A program made the translations under genes and the position numbers. From Viscum album (lineage: Eukaryota; Streptophyta; Magnoliopsida; Santalales; Viscaceae): a stretch of 64,000 nt of DNA. The notes below the pieces were generated by a model that was not told the DNA's origin, made no database searches, and worked only from the letters and a program-made list of their open reading frames with translations. Position 1 is the first letter of the stretch, and each line of letters opens with the position of its first letter. The stretch covers positions 1,868,134,988 to 1,868,198,987 of the forward strand of contig OY728128.1 in the NCBI GenBank assembly GCA_963277665.1, read 5' to 3'. Of the stretch, positions 60,690 through 64,000 are shown piece after piece.

Positions 60690-62300
60690 TTTAGTTCTAA
60701 TTATTAATAATTATTGCTAATTATTACTAATTTTTTCTAATTATTGATAATTATTGCTAATTATTTCTCCTTATTTCTATTTATTGCTAATTATTACTAA
60801 TTATAGCTAATTATTCCTAATTATTACAAATTATTCCGAATTATTACAAATTATAACAAATGATTACTAATTATTACTAATTATTACTAATTATTGCTAA
60901 TAATTACTAGTTATTACTAATTATTACTAATTATTATTAATTATTACTAATTATTACTAATTATTCCTAATTATTCCTAATTATTGCTAATTATTTCTAA
61001 TTTTAGCTATTTATTCATAATTATTCCTAATTTTTGTTAATTTTTTCTAATTATGGCTAATTATTGTTAATTATTTCTAATAATTGTAAATTATTGCTAA
61101 TTATTTCTAATTATTGCTAATTATTGTTAATTATTGCTATTTATTTCTATTTATTGCTATTTATTGCTAATTATTTCTAATTATTTCTAATTATTACAAA
61201 TTATTAATAATTATTACAAATTATTACTAATGATTCCTAATTATTTCTAATTATTACTAATAATTAATAATTATTACTAATTATTACTAATTATTACAAA
61301 TTATTACTAATTATTTCTGATTATTACTAATTATGACTGATTAACACTAATTATTACTAATTATTACAAATTATTACTTATTCTTACTGATTATTACTAA
61401 TTATTACCAATTATTACTAATTATTACTAATTATTACTGATTATTACTGATTATTTCTGATTATTACTGATTATTACTAATTATAACTAATTATAACTGA
61501 TTATAAATGATTACTACTAATTATTACTCATTACTACTCATTATTACTAATTATTACTCATTATTACTAATTATTTCTATTTATTACTATTTATTACTAT
61601 TTATTAATATTTATTACTGTTTATTAATATATATTAAATACTATTTATTTATATTTATTAGTATTTATTAGTATTTATTATTATTTATTACTATTTATTT
61701 CTATTTATTAGTTTTATTTTTATTTATTACTATTTAATTCTATTTTTTAAGATTTATTATTATTTATTTCTATTCATTACTATTTACTTCAATTTATTAC
61801 TATATATTAGTTTTTTTACAATTTAATACTATTTATTACTATTTATAACTATTTCTTACTATTTATGACTATTTATTACCATTTATTAGTATTTATTTGT
61901 ATTTATTAGAATTTATTAGTATTTATTGGTATTTATTATTATTTATTCTTAATGATTACAAATTATTACTATTTATTAGTATTTATTACTATTTATTTGT
62001 ATTTATTACTATTAATTAATATTTTATTACTAATTATTTATATTTATTACTAATTATTAGTATTTATTACTATTTATTACTATTTATTAGTATTTATTAC
62101 TATTTATTACTATTTATTACTAATTAATAATTTTTATTACTAATTGTTAATATTTATCACTATTTTTTCTAATTATTACTAATTAGTGTTAATTATTATT
62201 AATTAATGCAAAATACTGCTACTAATTACTAATTACAGCTAATTATTTATATACATTACTAATTATTGTTAATAATTATTAATTATTAATAATTATTAAT
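60690..62300. repeat. 10-bp AT-rich tandem repeat, ~1.6 kb
   Basis: Degenerate decamer arrays: mainly TAATTATTAC to ~61,560, then mainly TATTTATTAC to ~62,160, then mixed. Phasing at 10 bp is kept with few exceptions. There are no ORFs. It lies between the hairpin and the promoter-proximal end of the outer CACTA. Confidence 0.93.
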
Positions 62301-62594
62301 AATTAATATAAATAAGTTAATTTTATTATTACAAATAAATATTGATGAAAGAACAATTTAAATCTAACTTAATTACCACTAATCAACAGTAATTAAAATT
62401 AATATAAAGAAATGAAATAGATACTAAATTAAATAAAACCAAAATACCTTTAAACTTGATCCCTTATAATTGTAGACGGCTTCACAACTTCTTTGTAAAA
62501 AAAAGTTAACTCTAAAAAAATTTCACTCTAAAATTAGAGTTCACAGAAGCAGAGGAACAAGAAATTCAGGTGGAGAGAAGAAAAAGAGAGGTTG

Positions 62595-62602
62595 TATATA
62601 TA
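62595..62602 (-). promoter_or_regulatory. Candidate TATA box of outer CACTA transposase gene
   Basis: The minus strand reads CTATATATACAACC, followed by a C/T-rich patch (CCTCTCTTTTTCTTCTCTCC, 62,571-62,590), a plant core-promoter arrangement. It lies ~550 bp inside the right terminus and points toward the transposase gene. Leader sequence 62,330-62,570 shows no ORF of note. Confidence 0.5.
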
Positions 62603-62639
62603 GGTAAGATTAGTTGTGAATGGACTATTAGCATCAGGA

Positions 62640-63135
62640 ATCCCGTCACAAAAAGTACTTTTTATGATGGGGTTCATCGCAAATACCTTTGGCCGTAGTA
62701 ATTAACGTCAGCTATTAAAAGATTATTTGTGATGGGGCTCGTCATAAAAAGTGACCTGCCAACATACTTTTTTCGACGAGACAACATCCTGTCGCAAATA
62801 TGTTTTTACCACCGCCGGTAATTTGCGACAAGTCCCATCTCAAATATCCTTCAGGGGTCGAACTAGTTGCGATAGGAGATCCCCCTATCACAGCAAGGTC
62901 TTACCGCCTCCTGGCATTTGCGACAGGCAGTGCCAAACCATCGCAAATAATCTTTCTCACAGTTTGGCGTGCAAATTGTGCCAATCTGCAAGTGACCTTT
63001 TACGATGGGGCACCTATTCCCATCGTAAGTAATTGGTTATTTGCGACGGGATGATTAACCCATCGTAAATAACTAATTCGACGGACTATTTGCGATGGGA
63101 TTTATTCCCATCGCAAGTAGCCAATTGCAAAAAAT
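62640..63135. repeat. Right subterminal repeats of outer CACTA
   Basis: Repeats of TTTGCGACGGG / CCCATCGCAAATA type in both orientations (near 62,645, 62,725, 62,770, 62,865, 62,940, 63,005, 63,045, 63,095), matching the left-end motif. The plus ORFs 62751-63032 and 62800-63054 run through them and are not genes. Confidence 0.85.
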
Positions 63136-63150
63136 CGGTTTCCCGTACTG

Positions 63151-64000
63151 TGCTTTTGTGCCCCTATTTTTAGTGCAACTATGATGTGCCAATCACCATT
63201 TAATCTAAGTAGGTTTTCCATCATCTTTATTGATTTTTCATCATGCAGGATGATTATATAGATTTTTTCCCTTATTAAAGTACTTGATTCCATATTATAA
63301 AATATAACTGAATTGGTTTAGAAATAAATATATTGGGGCTAGGTAAAACTGATGCATGATGTTGATGTGCAATTATTTTTGTTGATATTGTGATTTTTTT
63401 GGGATAACAACCCACTAAAATCCTTTCAATTAGGGTTCTTTGTTTTCACAGAGGATAGTTTGTGGAATTCAGCTTGTATGTTTTTTATTGAATTATTATA
63501 TATAAAAATTTGGTTAACAATATATATTTTGATAATAAATGAATTCCCCAAAATCATACTATTTCAATGATAACACAAAAATTTATAAGTGGAATTAAAT
63601 AAGAGATTACTTATTAAATATGAAAGTGTGTTTTTCCTTGGTATGTGAGTTGATGTGATGTGTTTAATTGTTGTGGTTTCTGTGTATGGGGGAAGTGGAT
63701 GACATGTGGCTGTACAGTGGGGTTGTGATGTGTGTGGGTTGACTTTGAAGTTGAGATATGAAGCTAGTTTGTTCTATAATGTGTTGATGGATATGGTTCT
63801 GAGTTGGGTGTTTGATTTAATGAACTATTCAGATGAGTAGGAAGAAGGACAATAGTGAATGGTATGGTTAATTTCCTTAACATTTCTATATTAATAACAT
63901 TAATAAAGTTTCACCCCATTTTTGGATGTCATGATATGACGTGTCAATAATGTGAAGTGTGATAATTTTCCAAGGATCTTCATCCCCTGGATGACTATGA
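63151..64000 (+). repeat. RT3 3' LTR, right part (continues beyond window)
   Basis: After the target duplication TGC (63151-63153) the sequence aligns with 31,875-32,730 of the 5' LTR. Shared blocks are GTGCCCCTAT, AAGTAGGTTTTCC, GTGAGTTGATGTGATGTGT and TTCACCCCAT. The LTR should extend about 1.5 kb past the window. Confidence 0.88.

Larger units (their letters stand above)
40645..63150 (-). mobile_element. Outer CACTA (En/Spm) transposon, ~9.0 kb plus inner insertion
   Basis: Left terminus CACTACTAGAAATTTG; the right terminus read inward is CAGTACGGGAAACC, a gap-free imperfect inverted repeat, with TTTTTGC shared further in. Flanks AAC (left) and TGC (right) each differ by one base from TAC in the uninterrupted 5' LTR of RT3 (31872-31874), giving an ancestral 3-bp duplication. 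Both ends carry GCGATGGG / CCCATCGCAAA subterminal repeats. Genes run on the minus strand: TNP2-type transposase (43,200-46,545) and a Transposase_24 protein (41,400-42,910). The inner CACTA sits just upstream of the transposase reading frame. Heavily mutated. Confidence 0.9.
30890..64000 (+). mobile_element. RT3: old chromovirus whose 3' LTR is split by CACTA elements
   Basis: Plus-strand Ty3/gypsy element with a 5' LTR (30890-34209), PBS (34213-34224), decayed gag-pol (to 39,066) and a 3' LTR starting at 39642. The 3' LTR is interrupted at 40,644 by the outer CACTA and resumes at 63,151, running past the window end. Matching segments: 30,930-31,874 with 39,670-40,644, and 31,875-32,730 with 63,154-64,000. 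Without the CACTA DNA the element would be about 12 kb. LTR divergence by eye is large, so it is old. Confidence 0.85.

Noticed and set aside
63166..63179. TTTTTAGTG followed by CAAC, which matches CAAC before the left CACTA terminus and looks like the right end of the outer CACTA with a 4-bp duplication
   Set aside because: Bases from ~63,154 onward align with the RT3 5' LTR (GTGCCCCTAT... at 31,879), so this is LTR sequence. The gap-free terminal repeat ending at 63150 fits better and gives a normal 3-bp duplication.

Overview
The window is an intergenic, repeat-dense stretch of a flowering-plant nuclear genome. I infer this from Ty3/gypsy chromovirus (Tekay/del-type) retrotransposons primed by initiator tRNA-Met and from En/Spm (CACTA) transposons carrying the plant-specific TNP2, DUF4218, DUF4216 and Transposase_24 domains. 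I cannot name the species. I see no host gene, tRNA, rRNA or CRISPR array. Nearly every base falls inside one of seven nested repeats: four LTR retroelements or their parts, one degraded LTR they sit on, and two CACTA elements.

Left half (1-27,247): retroelement RT2 lies on the minus strand. Its 3' LTR ('LTR A') begins before the window and is split in three (1-2256, 13404-14122, 18680-18904) by two insertions: RT1, a complete 11.1 kb chromovirus (2257-13403, minus), and a 4.56 kb solo LTR (14123-18679, plus). RT2's decayed gag-pol fills 18,905-23,909 and its 5' LTR ('LTR B') is 23910-27247. RT1 is the best preserved element: its whole gag-pol (9892 to 5522) keeps one reading frame and is broken only by in-frame stops.

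Middle (27,248-39,641): 27,248-30,889 is an older, degraded minus-strand element whose LTR begins at 28,791 and resembles LTR B. RT3, a plus-strand chromovirus, interrupts it. RT3 has its 5' LTR at 30890-34209, a PBS at 34213, a heavily mutated gag-pol to 39,066, and its 3' LTR from 39,642.

Right half (39,642-64,000): RT3's 3' LTR is split at 40,644/63,151 by an outer CACTA element (40645-63150). That element is split in turn by an inner CACTA (46658-60185) with a perfect ACT target duplication and a 13-bp perfect terminal repeat. Both CACTAs carry genes on the minus strand in the same order: transposase-associated domain, TNP2, DUF4218, DUF4216, then a second protein with a Transposase_24 domain. 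The inner copy is only lightly broken; the outer is decayed.

The most unusual contents are: (i) a ~4.2 kb satellite-like array of about 23 units of ~181 bp in alternating dimers inside the inner CACTA; (ii) a gap-free hairpin with ~81-nt arms (60247-60424) in the outer CACTA leader region; (iii) ~1.6 kb of a 10-bp phased AT repeat; (iv) a G-rich minisatellite upstream of the inner transposase gene; and (v) minisatellites and a GC/CpG-rich block inside the LTRs. Boundaries were set by reading and aligning the sequence by eye; identities and copy numbers are approximate.
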